Assembly (NCBI RefSeq): GCF_024171695.1
Contig: NZ_JAMTCF010000014.1
Location: 1 to 64,000 of the forward strand
Length of the DNA stretch: 64,000 bases
Source: Actinosynnema pretiosum
GTDB taxonomy: Bacteria > Actinomycetota > Actinomycetes > Mycobacteriales > Pseudonocardiaceae
Reading direction: 5' to 3'
Within the stretch, counting starts at the first letter, position 1. Each line of letters starts with the position of its first letter. The notes under the pieces were generated by a model. The model did not search any database and had not been told where the DNA came from. It saw nothing but the letters and a program-made list of their open reading frames with translations. A program made the translations under genes and the position numbers. Shown in pieces: positions 36,007 to 45,354 of this stretch.

Positions 36007-36594
36007 GTGACCCCCGCCGAGTTCAAGGTGCTCCGCGAGTCGCTGGGCCTGTCGGCGCAGTGGCTGGCGACCGCCGTCCACGTTGACCAGCGGACCGTCC
36101 GCCGCTGGCAGGGCGGCGCGATCCCGCTGCGCGCCGACGTCGTCACCCTGCTGACCCGGATCGCCGAGTGGGACGCTGCGGAGACCGGCGCGGCCGCGAA
36201 GCCCGACAGCCTTCCGGCCGGGGACTGGCCCGTCCTGGAGATCCCGCGCGTCGATGCCGGCGTCGCCGACGATCTCGGGTTTCCCGCCGCCTACCACCGT
36301 GCCGTCGCCGCGCGGGTCCGTCGCAGGCTCGGTGGCCAGTTGCACCTGGTCTACGCGGACCGGCAGCGGGCGCGAAACGCGCTCATCGGTTGGACCGGGC
36401 ACGCCGGTCCCCGTCACCGCAGCAGAGCGACGGCTGCGTGTGTCGGTCGCGGTCGTGGACTGTGGTTCTACGCGAGGTCGACACCCCGAACACCGCATGC
36501 TCTTACGGCGTCGCGGTGCGCGCGCTGGTCGCCGAGGTCGGCGGGCGCACGCCGCTGGTGGTACTGGACGAGGGGACGACGCTGGACCGGGTGA
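36007..36594 (+). CDS. Helix-turn-helix protein, probably frameshifted at its C-terminus
   Basis: The frame is 195 residues from GTG 36007, with GAAGGGAAG upstream. The first 50 residues are a YdiL/DUF1870-like helix-turn-helix: TPAEFKVLRESLGLSAQWLA, then VHVDQRTVRRWQGGAIPLRA. The middle FPAAYHRAVAARVRRRLGGQ is typical of this actinobacterial family. After about residue 125 the sequence becomes shadow-like, while another frame nearby gives protein-like text (VRALVAEVGGRTPLVVLDEG), so the 3' end is probably damaged. It sits just before an integrase relic. Confidence 0.55.
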   Translation: MTPAEFKVLRESLGLSAQWLATAVHVDQRTVRRWQGGAIPLRADVVTLLTRIAEWDAAETGAAAKPDSLPAGDWPVLEIPRVDAGVADDLGFPAAYHRAVAARVRRRLGGQLHLVYADRQRARNALIGWTGHAGPRHRSRATAACVGRGRGLWFYARSTPRTPHALTASRCARWSPRSAGARRWWYWTRGRRWTG

Positions 36595-36739
36595 CTTCTT
36601 GGTTCTCGTCCCGACGGGGCGGGGCTACGCCCGCGATGGCGAACGCCCGGCTGGGCGGGCTGTGCTCGACGGCGGGGTGGTGACGGGACCAGGGGGGTGG
36701 CTCGCCGGGAACCCGCCACGTCGGGTGCGGCACCGGACC

Positions 36740-37333
36740 GGGCTCGGGCGCTGGATCGTGGGCATGTGGAGTCCTTGCTGGTCCGCTCCCATCTGCCGCT
36801 GCGGGGAGCGGACGCTGTGGCGGATGCTTCACGAGACCGCCGCCCGCGCCGAGGAGATCTTGGGCCTGGACGTGGAGGAGTTGGACCTGCGCAACCGGCG
36901 CGCCAGGGTGGGACGCAAAGGCGGTGCGGCCGACATGATCGTGCGACGGACCGCGACGGCCCACCTGCGCCCCGCCTGCTCGGCGAGCGCCGCACAGGCC
37001 TGGTGTTCCTCACCACGCGCCGGGCCCGCGTCGCCCTGCTTCCAGGCGACGTGGACCCGGACAGCGGGCTGGCAAGGCTGTCCTACCGGCGGGCCACGGA
37101 GTGCTTCGCCCAGACACCCGCCAGGGCCGTGGGAGCTGCACCGACTGGCACTCCACGCTCACCCGGCACGAACACCTCAGCCTTGCTGGCGTACTCCGGC
37201 TACACCAGCGTGGCCTCCCTGGCTCGCTACGCGCGGGTTTCACCGACCGCGCTCGCTCGCTTGCAGTCCTCCGGAGCCCCTGCACGTCGCCATCACCGAC
37301 CACTCCGAGCCGGCAGAACGAGGAGAGGCATGA
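36740..37333 (+). pseudogene. Tyrosine recombinase/integrase pseudogene
   Basis: Fragments of a site-specific recombinase appear in different frames. LWRMLHETAARAEEILGLDV followed by ELDLRNRRARVGRKGGA holds the start of the catalytic domain with the first catalytic Arg. After frame changes come GLVFLTTRRARVALLPGDVD, LARLSYRRATECFA and LLAYSGYTSVASLARYARVS. The H-x-x-R box is scrambled, and the end keeps the GHTSVxSLxRYxR-like motif that carries the nucleophile region. It is clearly inactive and marks an old mobile element next to the AT-rich gene at 37400. Confidence 0.75.
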
Positions 37334-37399
37334 CAGGAAGTCGACTCCATCGGCCCGCCTGAATCGTCCAGTTCATGCTGCCACTGGACAAAATCGACT

Positions 37400-38488
37400 T
37401 TAGGCTACCCGGATCTGCGAGTTCTCGAAATCCAAGTAAACCAACATAGAGCAGACGAACATCAATGCCTGTACGGCGTTGCACATATTGTACTGACGCG
37501 AGCTAACGGTATGCGCTGTTGCGTGACGATTATAGACCTCCGGCACAGGGTCTCCATCTTTTGCGAAAAATTGCTGGTAAGCTTGCCAGAGAGGGGCGAA
37601 TGCCATGAATTCTCGAATTTCGAGGTCGCCGTAGGCGCCCGCAGTGCGCTTTCCGCTTCGATCGGGGGTGTATTTTTTGCGATCTTCTCCGAAGTGAACG
37701 ACGACGAGGGTGTCGACGAGAGAACTCGCCAGCGCCTGCGCAGCAGCGACGTGGCCTGCATCGAGGGCGTCGAGTGCGGCGAAAACAAACGGAACGTATG
37801 GAGCGGCGAATGCCGTCGTGCAAGCTTTTGCCAGTTCGCGACAGTCCTCTGAGATGCTTTTCCAGTGCTTTTCAAGAAGCATTCTACGCTTGCTCGCACT
37901 GCCAGCAAGGATCAGTTCTTCAGCCGTGGAGGCGCGCGGAATTCCGTAAAGCGGGATTCCGTCAGCCATGACGACAACTTCGACCTGCTCGAACTTCAGG
38001 TTCTCAATTCCCTGAAGGTTCTGCGGGTAAAATGAAAATTCAACCCGCGCAAGCGATACTTGCATATTTGCCAGAAAGTCGACATATTGCTTGGCAAAGC
38101 TCGAAAGGGCCTGCGTTGTCACGCCAGCGATGCGGAAATCCACATTTTTGATCAACTGTTCTGAAACGCACTTAAGGTTTGACTGCAGAAGTGCACTCGC
38201 CTTCAGGAGGTCGCTGTCGATGATAGCAGAAATATGATTCCGCATCGCATTCTGCGCCACACGAAGAGGCGCGACAAGACTCTCTGCGACCATTTGTTGC
38301 GTTCTAGCAAAGGTTGCCAATGCCTCATTGTCAATGGGCATCGAGGCAGCCGTTCGACTTAGGTACTGCTGGACCCGATCCAGGCTCCTGCGAAGTTCTT
38401 CCTGCTCCTCTGGAGTAAACTGCCGAATTTTAGCGCTCGCCGGAACTTTCTCGGTCGCCTGCGGGGTCTCGCGCTCGTCGTCTGCCAC
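37400..38488 (-). CDS. AT-rich HEPN-like protein, candidate abortive-infection RNase
   Basis: The product is 362 residues, GTG start at 38488. Codon use is strikingly AT-richer than that of all neighbours (many TTC/GAA/AAT-type codons), indicating recent transfer. The N-terminus is acidic and polar. The middle is helical with regular heptads (for example LLKASALLQSNLKCVSEQLI). A beta-rich patch contains KFEQVEVVVMADGIPLYGIP. At the C-terminus, VYNRHATAHTVSSRQYNMCN has R321-x4-H326, the HEPN ribonuclease signature, followed by a hydrophobic helix (VQALMFVCSMLVYLD). It lies next to an integrase relic. The overall shape fits abortive-infection HEPN proteins, though no exact family is recognised. 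Confidence 0.62.
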   Translation of the reverse strand: MADDERETPQATEKVPASAKIRQFTPEEQEELRRSLDRVQQYLSRTAASMPIDNEALATFARTQQMVAESLVAPLRVAQNAMRNHISAIIDSDLLKASALLQSNLKCVSEQLIKNVDFRIAGVTTQALSSFAKQYVDFLANMQVSLARVEFSFYPQNLQGIENLKFEQVEVVVMADGIPLYGIPRASTAEELILAGSASKRRMLLEKHWKSISEDCRELAKACTTAFAAPYVPFVFAALDALDAGHVAAAQALASSLVDTLVVVHFGEDRKKYTPDRSGKRTAGAYGDLEIREFMAFAPLWQAYQQFFAKDGDPVPEVYNRHATAHTVSSRQYNMCNAVQALMFVCSMLVYLDFENSQIRVA

Positions 38489-38597
38489 ACAAGGAAGGTT
38501 AGCCGTCGAGACAACCGCGGCTGGCAGGCCACTTGGAGAAGCCGTGAGGCGAGGATCGGTGTGGCGGTGTACACCGGCAGACTTTCAGTTTCAGCTG

Positions 38598-39192
38598 CTA
38601 TACGCGCGACAGGACGGCGATGCCTCTGGTCAGCGCGGCTGGGCGGCAGCGTGCGTGCCGGTCGCGGGCAGTGGGCGTCCCGCCAGGGGGTGCAGAGTTT
38701 CGTCGGGCACCCCTGTCGCAGCAGGCGGCGTCCGAGATCGTGCTCGACAGACAGCAGCGGCATAGGGCGGCCGAGTCGCCGACCATCACGACCCGGTCGG
38801 GGGTGCGGCCCGGCGCTCGGCACGCCCGGCACAGCGGCTCTGGCGCGAGTGCGGCCGCTTCGCAGGCCGGGGTGACCAGCGGCTGCGCCGGCGGGGTCGG
38901 GCCGGTGTGTTCCGGCACCGCGCGCGCGCGGACCTCGTCCTTGCCGGTGACGATGGCGTTGTCGATCCCGTAGGCGTGCGGCGCGTCCGGTAGCTCCCGC
39001 GTGCCGGGGCCGGGCGACCAGGCGCACCCGCTCGGCGGCCGCCAGGCAGGACGCTTCCAGCGCGGCTGGCCTGTCGGCGTCCGGTGGCCCGGACAGCGCC
39101 CGCAAGCGCTCGGTCGGCGGGGCGTCGGGCAGGTCGACGGCCGTGAACGCGCGCGTGGGTGTGCCGTCCCGTGCGGGTCGGCGCGCCGGCAC
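38598..39192 (-). pseudogene. Cysteine-rich hypothetical protein gene with one frameshift
   Basis: GTG at 39192, three bases after the stop of the preceding gene, starts a frame with DLPDAPPTERLRALSGPPDA and CLAAAERVRLVA. Near 39000 the protein-like sequence moves to another frame: ELPDAPHAYGIDNAIVTGKD, then LCRACRAPGRTPDRVVMVGD and CRCCLSSTISDAACC, ending at 38598. The cysteine pairs suggest a zinc site. It may be broken, or the shift may be an assembly error. Confidence 0.45.
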
Positions 39193-39195
39193 CGG

Positions 39196-39651
39196 TCACG
39201 ACAGCGCGCCTGCGGTTGTGCCCGCCGGGGCGGTGGGTGTGGCCGCGGCGATGATCAGTTTTGTGCGCAGGGTCTTCTGGGTGCAGCCGGAGCAGCGCGG
39301 CGGGCAGCCCGCGCAGGTGGTCAGCTCGACCAGCAGCTCGCGCAGCGGCAGCGGCAGGTGCTTGTCGCCGTTCTCGACCAGGATGCGGCCGAGGTCGTTT
39401 TCCAGGCAGGCGTGGGTCAGGCGCACCAGATACAGGTGTGCCCGCCCCAGGCCGCTGGCGAGCGCGGCGGCTTCGGCCAGGGTCAGCGTGGCCGCCCGGT
39501 GGCCTTGGCCGTCGCGGTGCTGGGCGGTCGCGCGGCGCAGCAGGGCGGCCAGTTCGGCGTCCCGGTCGCCGGTCGGGCGGGCGCCCCCCATGCGCCCGGC
39601 CGGGTCGGGGTCGGTGTGGGTGGGGCGTAACGGGATCGTGGGGGTGTTCAT
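39196..39651 (-). CDS. Hypothetical protein with C-terminal cysteine cluster
   Basis: The product is 151 residues, ATG at 39651. The N-terminus is proline-rich. A helical middle follows (LAALLRRATAQHRDGQGHRA; LASGLGRAHLYLVRLTHACL), then TTCAGCPPRCSGCTQKTLRT with four closely spaced cysteines. It follows the TPR-like gene at 39667 by 15 bases and belongs to the long minus-strand train. No function is recognised. Confidence 0.6.
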   Translation of the reverse strand: MNTPTIPLRPTHTDPDPAGRMGGARPTGDRDAELAALLRRATAQHRDGQGHRAATLTLAEAAALASGLGRAHLYLVRLTHACLENDLGRILVENGDKHLPLPLRELLVELTTCAGCPPRCSGCTQKTLRTKLIIAAATPTAPAGTTAGALS

Positions 39652-39666
39652 CGGTGCTCGCAATCG

Positions 39667-40797
39667 TCAGCGTGTTCGGGCGGGATGCGTGCGCGGCAGG
39701 TCGAGTAGTCGGTAGCGGCCGATCAGGGAGGCGTGCGGGTCGCAGGAGGGCAGCTCGCCCAGGTGGGGGCGCTGCTGGTGCAGCTCGGTCCGGTCGGCTG
39801 CCGGTAGGGCCGCGGTGCTGGCGGCGGTGGCCAGGGCGCGGGCCCGCTGCCACGGGCTGCGGGCGGCTTCCGGGCCGGTGCGCAGGGCTTGCGCGTAGGC
39901 CAGGACCATCAGCGCCGCGATCCGGTCGGGCAGTGGCGCGTTCTGCTCGTGGGCGTCGTGGGACATCACCGCAGCCGTGGCCAGGCGCACCGCGGCGCCG
40001 GTGTCCCCGTCCTCCAGGTGCAGTTCGGCCAGCGCCGTCCACACCGCCGCCCGGCGCGGGCACAGCGGCGCGCGGGGCGTGGGCAAGATGTGCGCGGCGC
40101 CGACCGGCCGCCCTTCCAGCAGGATGTCGAGCTCCAGCAGCACCTGGCGGGCGTGTTCGGGTTGTCCGGCCCGGTGGTGGCGTCGGGCGCGCCGCCAGTG
40201 GGAGGCGGTGGACCAGCGTCGGGGCCAGGTGGCGTGGGGATCGTCGGGGTGTGCGGTGAGCAGGGCCAGCGCGTGCCGCTGGCGCTCGTGGGCGTGCCGG
40301 TGCTGGGCCTGGCCCGCGGGGATGCCCCGGCACAGCGTCAGCTCGGTGAGTACCGCGACCTCGCGCCACAGCGTGTGCTCGACGGCCCGGTCCAGGACCG
40401 GGGCGGTCAGCTCCCGGCACCAGCGCAGCTCCTGCGGCAGGCCGGTGGGGGCCAGCAGCAGCACGGCCGCGGTCATCCGCGCGGCGGTCTCGGGCCGGTG
40501 GGCCAGCTGCCCGTGGACGGCGGCGGCCAGGGTGCTGCGGTGGTGCTGGACCCAGTGCCGGTTGCGGGCGCGGCGCCGGGTGGCCGGTAGGCCCAGGGCG
40601 TGCAGGTCGCGGGCGCTCATCACCTGGTCGAGCAGCAACGGCCAGGTCGCGGGCGCCTGGTCGTGGACGGTGGTGCTGCGGCGCGCCTCCTGCTCCAGCC
40701 AGGCCAGCAGCTCCTGCGGGTCGACGGAGCCGGGCACCGGCGGCGGCGTCTTCTGCCCGGCCGCGGCGGGGGTGGGTGAGGTGTCGGTGGTGGTCAT
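39667..40797 (-). CDS. TPR-like helical protein
   Basis: The product is 376 residues; ATG at 40797 has GAGAG eight bases upstream. The N-terminus is proline-rich and disordered. About 300 residues of helical repeats follow (for example QVLLELDILLEGRPVGAAHI; AAVWTALAELHLEDGDTGAA). It ends in a basic tail. No DNA-binding or catalytic domain is seen. It is part of a train with three other TPR-like genes, so a shared sensing or scaffolding role is possible. Confidence 0.6.
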   Translation of the reverse strand: MTTTDTSPTPAAAGQKTPPPVPGSVDPQELLAWLEQEARRSTTVHDQAPATWPLLLDQVMSARDLHALGLPATRRRARNRHWVQHHRSTLAAAVHGQLAHRPETAARMTAAVLLLAPTGLPQELRWCRELTAPVLDRAVEHTLWREVAVLTELTLCRGIPAGQAQHRHAHERQRHALALLTAHPDDPHATWPRRWSTASHWRRARRHHRAGQPEHARQVLLELDILLEGRPVGAAHILPTPRAPLCPRRAAVWTALAELHLEDGDTGAAVRLATAAVMSHDAHEQNAPLPDRIAALMVLAYAQALRTGPEAARSPWQRARALATAASTAALPAADRTELHQQRPHLGELPSCDPHASLIGRYRLLDLPRTHPARTR

Positions 40798-40892
40798 GGC
40801 GACGCTCTCGCGATCGGTCGGGGACAAGGGCGGGGAGGGAGGGGAGGCCGCGCCCAGGGGCGCGGCCTCCGGTCGGGCCGGGCGGGGGCCGG

Positions 40893-42041
40893 TCAGGGCG
40901 TGGGGGTGGTGAGGTCGGTCAGGGCGGTGTCCAGCTCGGCGAGGCGGCGGGGGTGCACTTGCGGGTCCAGGCGCTGCGCGGCGGCGCGCAGCACGGCGGT
41001 GGCCAGCCCGGTGCGGCCCAGTCGGGCCTGGGCGTGGGCGGCCACCAGCACCGCCTGCGCGTGTTCGACCGCCGTCTCGGGGCCGTCACCGATCAGCGTG
41101 AGCGCCTCCAGTGCCTCGTCCAGGGCCGTCTGCGGCCGGGCGGGCAGCCAGGTGGCGGCGATGGCGGTGCGGCGGGCGCCCAGCAGCCAGGAGGGCGCCT
41201 GTCGGGCCTGGTCGACGGCCAGCGCCAGCCCGTGCTCCCGACGTGCTCGCTCGTCCCGGCCGCGTGCGGCGTGGTGGTGGCCCATCGCCGCGTGCGCGTG
41301 CGCCACCGACCGCTGGTCCCCGGCGCACGCCAAGGCCCTGCGCGCGGCGGGGCCGCAGTCCAGCCCCAGTGCGCGGCGGGCGTCGGCCACCCGCGCCCAG
41401 GCCGTGCCGGTGTGGCCGTGGCCGGTGCGTTCGGCGGTGAGCGCGGCGGCGCGCTGCATCGACAGCAGCGCCTGCTGCTCCCCGGCCAGGTGCAGGCCGT
41501 GCCAGGTGAGCGCGGCCAGCTCGACCACCAGCGCGGCCAGCCGCGGGTGCGGCTCGTCGCGCTGGTCCACGCCCAGCTCGTAGGCCGTCTGGTGGGCGGC
41601 CGGCAGCGCGGCGTGCTCGTGCCGCAGCCAGCGCGCGGCCTGGCGCGGGGTCCACGCGGACGCGCCCGCCGTGACCGGCTCGTCCAGGCCCGAGCGCTCG
41701 TGCGGGTCGCGTACCGCCAGGGCGCGGGCCGCGCCTGCGGCGTCCTGGCGGTGCCGCTCCAGCACCGCGAGCACCATCACCAGCGTCGCGGGGTCGTCGC
41801 CCGCCCGCTCCACCAGGTCTCGGCGGGGCGTGGTGGTGTGGACGGCGGGCCGGTAGCGCGGCGCCCCGTGCTGGGGCACGCACCGGATCAGCCCGTCGTC
41901 CACCAGGCGCCGCACCAGGGCCTGGGCGTCCCCGCCCGCCCCGGAGACCAGCGCGACCAGGCTGGTCTGCGCCAGGCTGGTCTGCGGATGCGGCGTCAGC
42001 AGGGCCAGCGTGTCCTGGGTGGACTCGGTCAGTCGGATCAC
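40893..42041 (-). CDS. TPR-like protein, C-terminal half of a split pair
   Basis: The product is 382 residues. GTG at 42041 overlaps the stop of the upstream gene (GTGA). The sequence aligns by eye with the C-terminal half of the 778-residue protein at 46678-49014. Both have an N-terminal segment on division into regions labelled here by DTLALLTPHPQ versus DTVFTALGLLAPHE. Both also share AAIATWLP/SERP and end RLDPQVHPRRLAELDTALTD versus RLDPEVHPRHLADLHTALGE. It is helical-repeat throughout, with no catalytic motif. The upstream product at 42038-43282 matches the N-terminal half, so this gene is one half of a split paralogue. Confidence 0.7.
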   Translation of the reverse strand: MIRLTESTQDTLALLTPHPQTSLAQTSLVALVSGAGGDAQALVRRLVDDGLIRCVPQHGAPRYRPAVHTTTPRRDLVERAGDDPATLVMVLAVLERHRQDAAGAARALAVRDPHERSGLDEPVTAGASAWTPRQAARWLRHEHAALPAAHQTAYELGVDQRDEPHPRLAALVVELAALTWHGLHLAGEQQALLSMQRAAALTAERTGHGHTGTAWARVADARRALGLDCGPAARRALACAGDQRSVAHAHAAMGHHHAARGRDERARREHGLALAVDQARQAPSWLLGARRTAIAATWLPARPQTALDEALEALTLIGDGPETAVEHAQAVLVAAHAQARLGRTGLATAVLRAAAQRLDPQVHPRRLAELDTALTDLTTPTP

Positions 42042-43282
42042 AGCGACCCCCGCGAGGACGCCGGGCCGTCGACGCTGTCCAGCAGCTCGACCACGCGTCG
42101 CCGCCTGCGGTGGTGCAGTACCGGGTCCAGCAGCCGGGCCGCGCGCGTGAGCGCCGGGTGCGCGCCCTGGACCCCGACCGCGTCGGCGAGCGCCACGGCG
42201 GCGTCGGCGTACGCCTCGCCGTGCCCGCCGGGCAGCCCGCCGTCGTCCACGACCGGCGGCCGCTGGTCGGGGTCGGGGTCGAGCAGGGTCAGCGCTTCGC
42301 GCGCGTACCCGGCGGCCCGCCGCGCCCCCTCCGCGGGCGTCCGCCCGTCCGGGTGGGCGCCGGTCAGTTCCAGGCGCGCCAGCACGGCGGTCAGCGCGCC
42401 GATCACCGGCTCGATCGCCCCCCGGCGCCGCTCCAGCGCGATCGCCGTCTCCGCGTGCCCGAGCGCCCGAGCGAGCGTGCCGGGCCCACCCCTGGTGTTC
42501 GCGGCGAGCGCGTGCGCGAGCGCCAGGTGCGCCAGCGCCCTCTCGCGCGGCTGGACGGCCAGGGTGCGGGCGTGCTCGGCCAGGCGCAGCGCCGAGGTCG
42601 GCTCGCCCAGGTCGGCGGCGGCGATCGCGGCCCGCGCGGCGCCCACCGCCGCGTAGGGCTGCCGCTTGTGCTCGGCGGCGGTCCAGGCCAGCCACTGCGT
42701 CTCCAGCTGGGCGCGCGGGTGCCCGAGCCGCTCCAGGGTGCGCCACAGCGCCGCCCCCAGCTCCCACACCTGCGTGCCCATCGACAGCGCGTGCGCCACG
42801 CGCTGGGTCCACACCAGCTCGTGGCAGTGCCGCACCAGCCAGGCGTGCGCCTGCCGCGCCGAGGCGAACGGCCCCGGCTGCTCCTGCTGGTCGAGCAGGT
42901 GGCGGTCGGCGGGCGGCTCCAGCAGGTCCGACGCCTGCACCGCGCGCTCGGTCAGCGCGATGACCAGCCTGGTCAGCGGGGCCTTGTGGTGGCGGGCGCG
43001 GTCGGCCAGCAGCTCCAGCGCCGACCGGTCCCCGTCTATGCCCTCGGCGCGACCGGCAAGCCGGTAGTAGACGGGCGCCTCGGCGGCGAGGGTGTCCGGC
43101 AACGGGTCGCGGTTCGGGCACCGGGACGCCACCAGGTGCCCGGCGGCGATCCAGCGGGCGGCGTCGGCGCGGGCCTGCTCCGGGGTGCTCTCGCGCAGCA
43201 GCGACAGGGTGGTGTCGGAGACCGGGGAGTGCAGCAGCTCCAGGGGCTGCACTCGCACCGGCAGGGGGGCGGTCAGGGACAT
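42038..43282 (-). CDS. TPR-like protein, N-terminal half of a split pair
   Basis: The product is 414 residues; ATG at 43282 starts MSLTAPLPVRVQPLELLHSP. It matches the first half of the 778-residue protein at 46678-49014: TLSLLRESTPEQARADAARW versus ALALLLETTVERAREAAVDA, QVWELGAALWRTLERLGHPR versus PVWELGAALWRTLDRLGLHE, and AARLLDPVLHHRRRRRV versus VRLLDPVLHHRLWRRV. An N-terminal segment of about 70 residues may be a winged helix (ARWIAAGHLVA). The stop overlaps the next start, so the two halves are translated together. Confidence 0.7.
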   Translation of the reverse strand: MSLTAPLPVRVQPLELLHSPVSDTTLSLLRESTPEQARADAARWIAAGHLVASRCPNRDPLPDTLAAEAPVYYRLAGRAEGIDGDRSALELLADRARHHKAPLTRLVIALTERAVQASDLLEPPADRHLLDQQEQPGPFASARQAHAWLVRHCHELVWTQRVAHALSMGTQVWELGAALWRTLERLGHPRAQLETQWLAWTAAEHKRQPYAAVGAARAAIAAADLGEPTSALRLAEHARTLAVQPRERALAHLALAHALAANTRGGPGTLARALGHAETAIALERRRGAIEPVIGALTAVLARLELTGAHPDGRTPAEGARRAAGYAREALTLLDPDPDQRPPVVDDGGLPGGHGEAYADAAVALADAVGVQGAHPALTRAARLLDPVLHHRRRRRVVELLDSVDGPASSRGSL

Positions 43283-43397
43283 GACGCCCTTTCTGGGGGG
43301 AACGGTGGGGAAGGGTGGAGCCGCCTCCGCCCGTGCGCGTGTCGATCACGCTCGGGCGGGGGCGGCGGTCATCGGGGGCGCGCGGGCGCGCCGGGGG

Positions 43398-44432
43398 TCA
43401 CGTCCGTGCGGGGTGCGCGGCCCGGACGCGGTCCACGTGCGCGGACACGGCGTCCAGCAGCGCCGTCGTCCCCTCCGGGCTGTGGTGCAGGTGGTGATCG
43501 GCGGGGACCTGCACGAGCGTGGCGTTGGGGTGGCGGCGGCACAGCTCCCGCTGCTGCCCGAGCCAGATCGCCGCGCTCTCCCTGCCAGCCCAGTGGGGGC
43601 CGGTGGCCACCAGCAGCGTCGTGGGCACGTCCGGGCAGGCGGTGGCGCGCACCTCGTCGCCGCCCCGCGCCAGGCCCGCCCTCTCCCGCGCCGCGCCCAG
43701 CCAGTAGCGCGCGCTGCGGAAACGCGCGACGTACTGCTCGGCCCACTTCGGTTCGATCAGTTCCTTCCTCGGGCCGGTCAGCGGGGTGCTGCCGGTACGG
43801 GCCGCGCGCAGGCGGCTGGGTCCCAGCCCTCTGAGCGCGAAGTCGGCCGCGGTGCGCCAGTGCCTGCCCGCCGTGGGGTCCAGGGAACGCATGGCCAGGG
43901 GGTGGTCCTCCAGGGTGGTGTCGGCCAGGACCAGGGCGGCGACCCGGTCGGGGCGCTGGGCGGCGGCCATGCGGGCGATCAGGCCGCCGGTGGAGTGCCC
44001 GAGCAGGATCACCGGCTCCGGCCCGGCCCCGGTCTCCTCCTGCTGCTGTCCGTCCAGCGCGTCCAGCACCGCCCACAGGCGCGCGGCTAGGTGGTGCGGG
44101 GTGGTGGGCAGCGGTCCGCGCGGGGCCGGGGCGCTCCACAGGCCGCAGCGGTCGTCCACGACCACCTCGACCGCGCAGCGCGCCGCCAACTGCTCCTGGA
44201 ATCGGGCCCACTCCAGCGCGGGAGCACCCAGTGCGGGCAGCACCACCACCCTGGGGGCGCCCTCGCCGTGCTCCAGCACGTGCGCGGCGCGCCCGTCGAC
44301 CTGGAGCAGGCGGCCGGGCACCGGCTCCCGCCACCGGCGCAGCGCGGTCTCGGCCATCCTGCGCGCGGCGATCGCCGCCGCGGCCGTCGCACTGGCCAGC
44401 GCCACCGCCGTCGTGCCGTGTCTGCTGCTCAT
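43398..44432 (-). CDS. Alpha/beta hydrolase
   Basis: The product is 344 residues, ATG at 44432. A hydrophobic alanine-rich N-terminus (AVALASATAAAAIAA) may be a signal anchor. The hydrolase fold shows VVVLPALGAPALEWARFQ (oxyanion region), VVVDDRCGLWSAP, the nucleophile elbow LLGHSTGGLIARMAA (Ser in GHSTG), and the C-terminal catalytic His in VPADHHLHHSPEG. It could be an esterase, lipase or peptidase; the substrate is unknown. It follows the membrane protein gene by 61 bases. Confidence 0.8.
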   Translation of the reverse strand: MSSRHGTTAVALASATAAAAIAARRMAETALRRWREPVPGRLLQVDGRAAHVLEHGEGAPRVVVLPALGAPALEWARFQEQLAARCAVEVVVDDRCGLWSAPAPRGPLPTTPHHLAARLWAVLDALDGQQQEETGAGPEPVILLGHSTGGLIARMAAAQRPDRVAALVLADTTLEDHPLAMRSLDPTAGRHWRTAADFALRGLGPSRLRAARTGSTPLTGPRKELIEPKWAEQYVARFRSARYWLGAARERAGLARGGDEVRATACPDVPTTLLVATGPHWAGRESAAIWLGQQRELCRRHPNATLVQVPADHHLHHSPEGTTALLDAVSAHVDRVRAAHPART

Positions 44433-44493
44433 CGTCGTGCGATGTCCTCTCGTAGGGGGTCGTGTCCGGGGCGGGGGTCGCCGCCGGGGGGGA

Positions 44494-45354
44494 TCACGGG
44501 GGCGGCGTCGTCGCCTGCGACGGGTCGGGTGTGCGGCGGGGTCGCGGTGGGGCCGGTGGTGGCCAGGCGGTCCACCCGGCAAGGCCGAGCGCGAGCAGCG
44601 CGACCACGCCCGACAGCGGCGCGGACGCCACCCGGTCCGCCAGGTGCGCGATCGCGGCGTGCAGCAGCGCCCCGCCCAGCAGGCCGGTGACATCGCCCGT
44701 GCGCCGCCACAGCCACAGCGCGGGCGCCATCGCCGCGGTGGCCGCCAGCGCGAGCGGCAAGCCCCGGTCCGTGCTGGCGGCCAGGTGCGCGGCCAGCGCC
44801 CCCGCTCCCGCCCACCAGCCGCAGGACCGCGGCCCCGCCCGTCGGTGCGGCGGCGCGGCGAGCAGCAGCACGGCCGCGGCCGCCGCGACCGGCAGGAACG
44901 CGCCGGACAGGGCCAGCGGCAGTCCCACCGATCCCGGCACGGCGGAGTCCGCCGCCACCGTCTTGCCGGTGGGCGGCAGCGCGGCGGTGGCGGCCAGCAG
45001 CGCGGGCCCGGTGGTCCACAGGTATCCGGCCAGGGCGCGGCGGGCGGCCGGGTGCGCGGGCGGGTGCAGCGCGGCGCGCCCGCGCGGGGTGAGCGCGCCG
45101 AGCAGCAGCAGCGCGAACGCCGCCGCCAGGGCCGCGCCGACCCCGTACTCCGGCACCGCCCCCCACTGCGCGGCGGTGTCGCCGGGTAGGGCTGGCGGGG
45201 ACGGGCGCACCGGCGGCGTCGTCGCGGCCGACAGCGTGGTGGCCGCGCCCAGCAGCAGCGCGCCCGCCAGGAGCACGCGCGCGGCCGGCACCGCCGCCGG
45301 GCGGCCCGCGCGGATGCGGCACCCCGGACCCGGCCCCGGCCCGCGCCCGGTCAC
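44494..45354 (-). CDS. Multi-pass membrane protein
   Basis: The product is 286 residues. GTG at 45354 overlaps the HAD stop (GTGA). About eight hydrophobic segments are visible, for example VLLAGALLLGAATTLSAAT, LAAAFALLLLGAL and LSGAFLPVAAAAAVLLLA. The rest is short proline/arginine-rich loops. It has no transporter signature. It is translationally coupled to the HAD phosphatase, so the two may work at the membrane together. Confidence 0.65.
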   Translation of the reverse strand: MTGRGPGPGPGCRIRAGRPAAVPAARVLLAGALLLGAATTLSAATTPPVRPSPPALPGDTAAQWGAVPEYGVGAALAAAFALLLLGALTPRGRAALHPPAHPAARRALAGYLWTTGPALLAATAALPPTGKTVAADSAVPGSVGLPLALSGAFLPVAAAAAVLLLAAPPHRRAGPRSCGWWAGAGALAAHLAASTDRGLPLALAATAAMAPALWLWRRTGDVTGLLGGALLHAAIAHLADRVASAPLSGVVALLALGLAGWTAWPPPAPPRPRRTPDPSQATTPPP

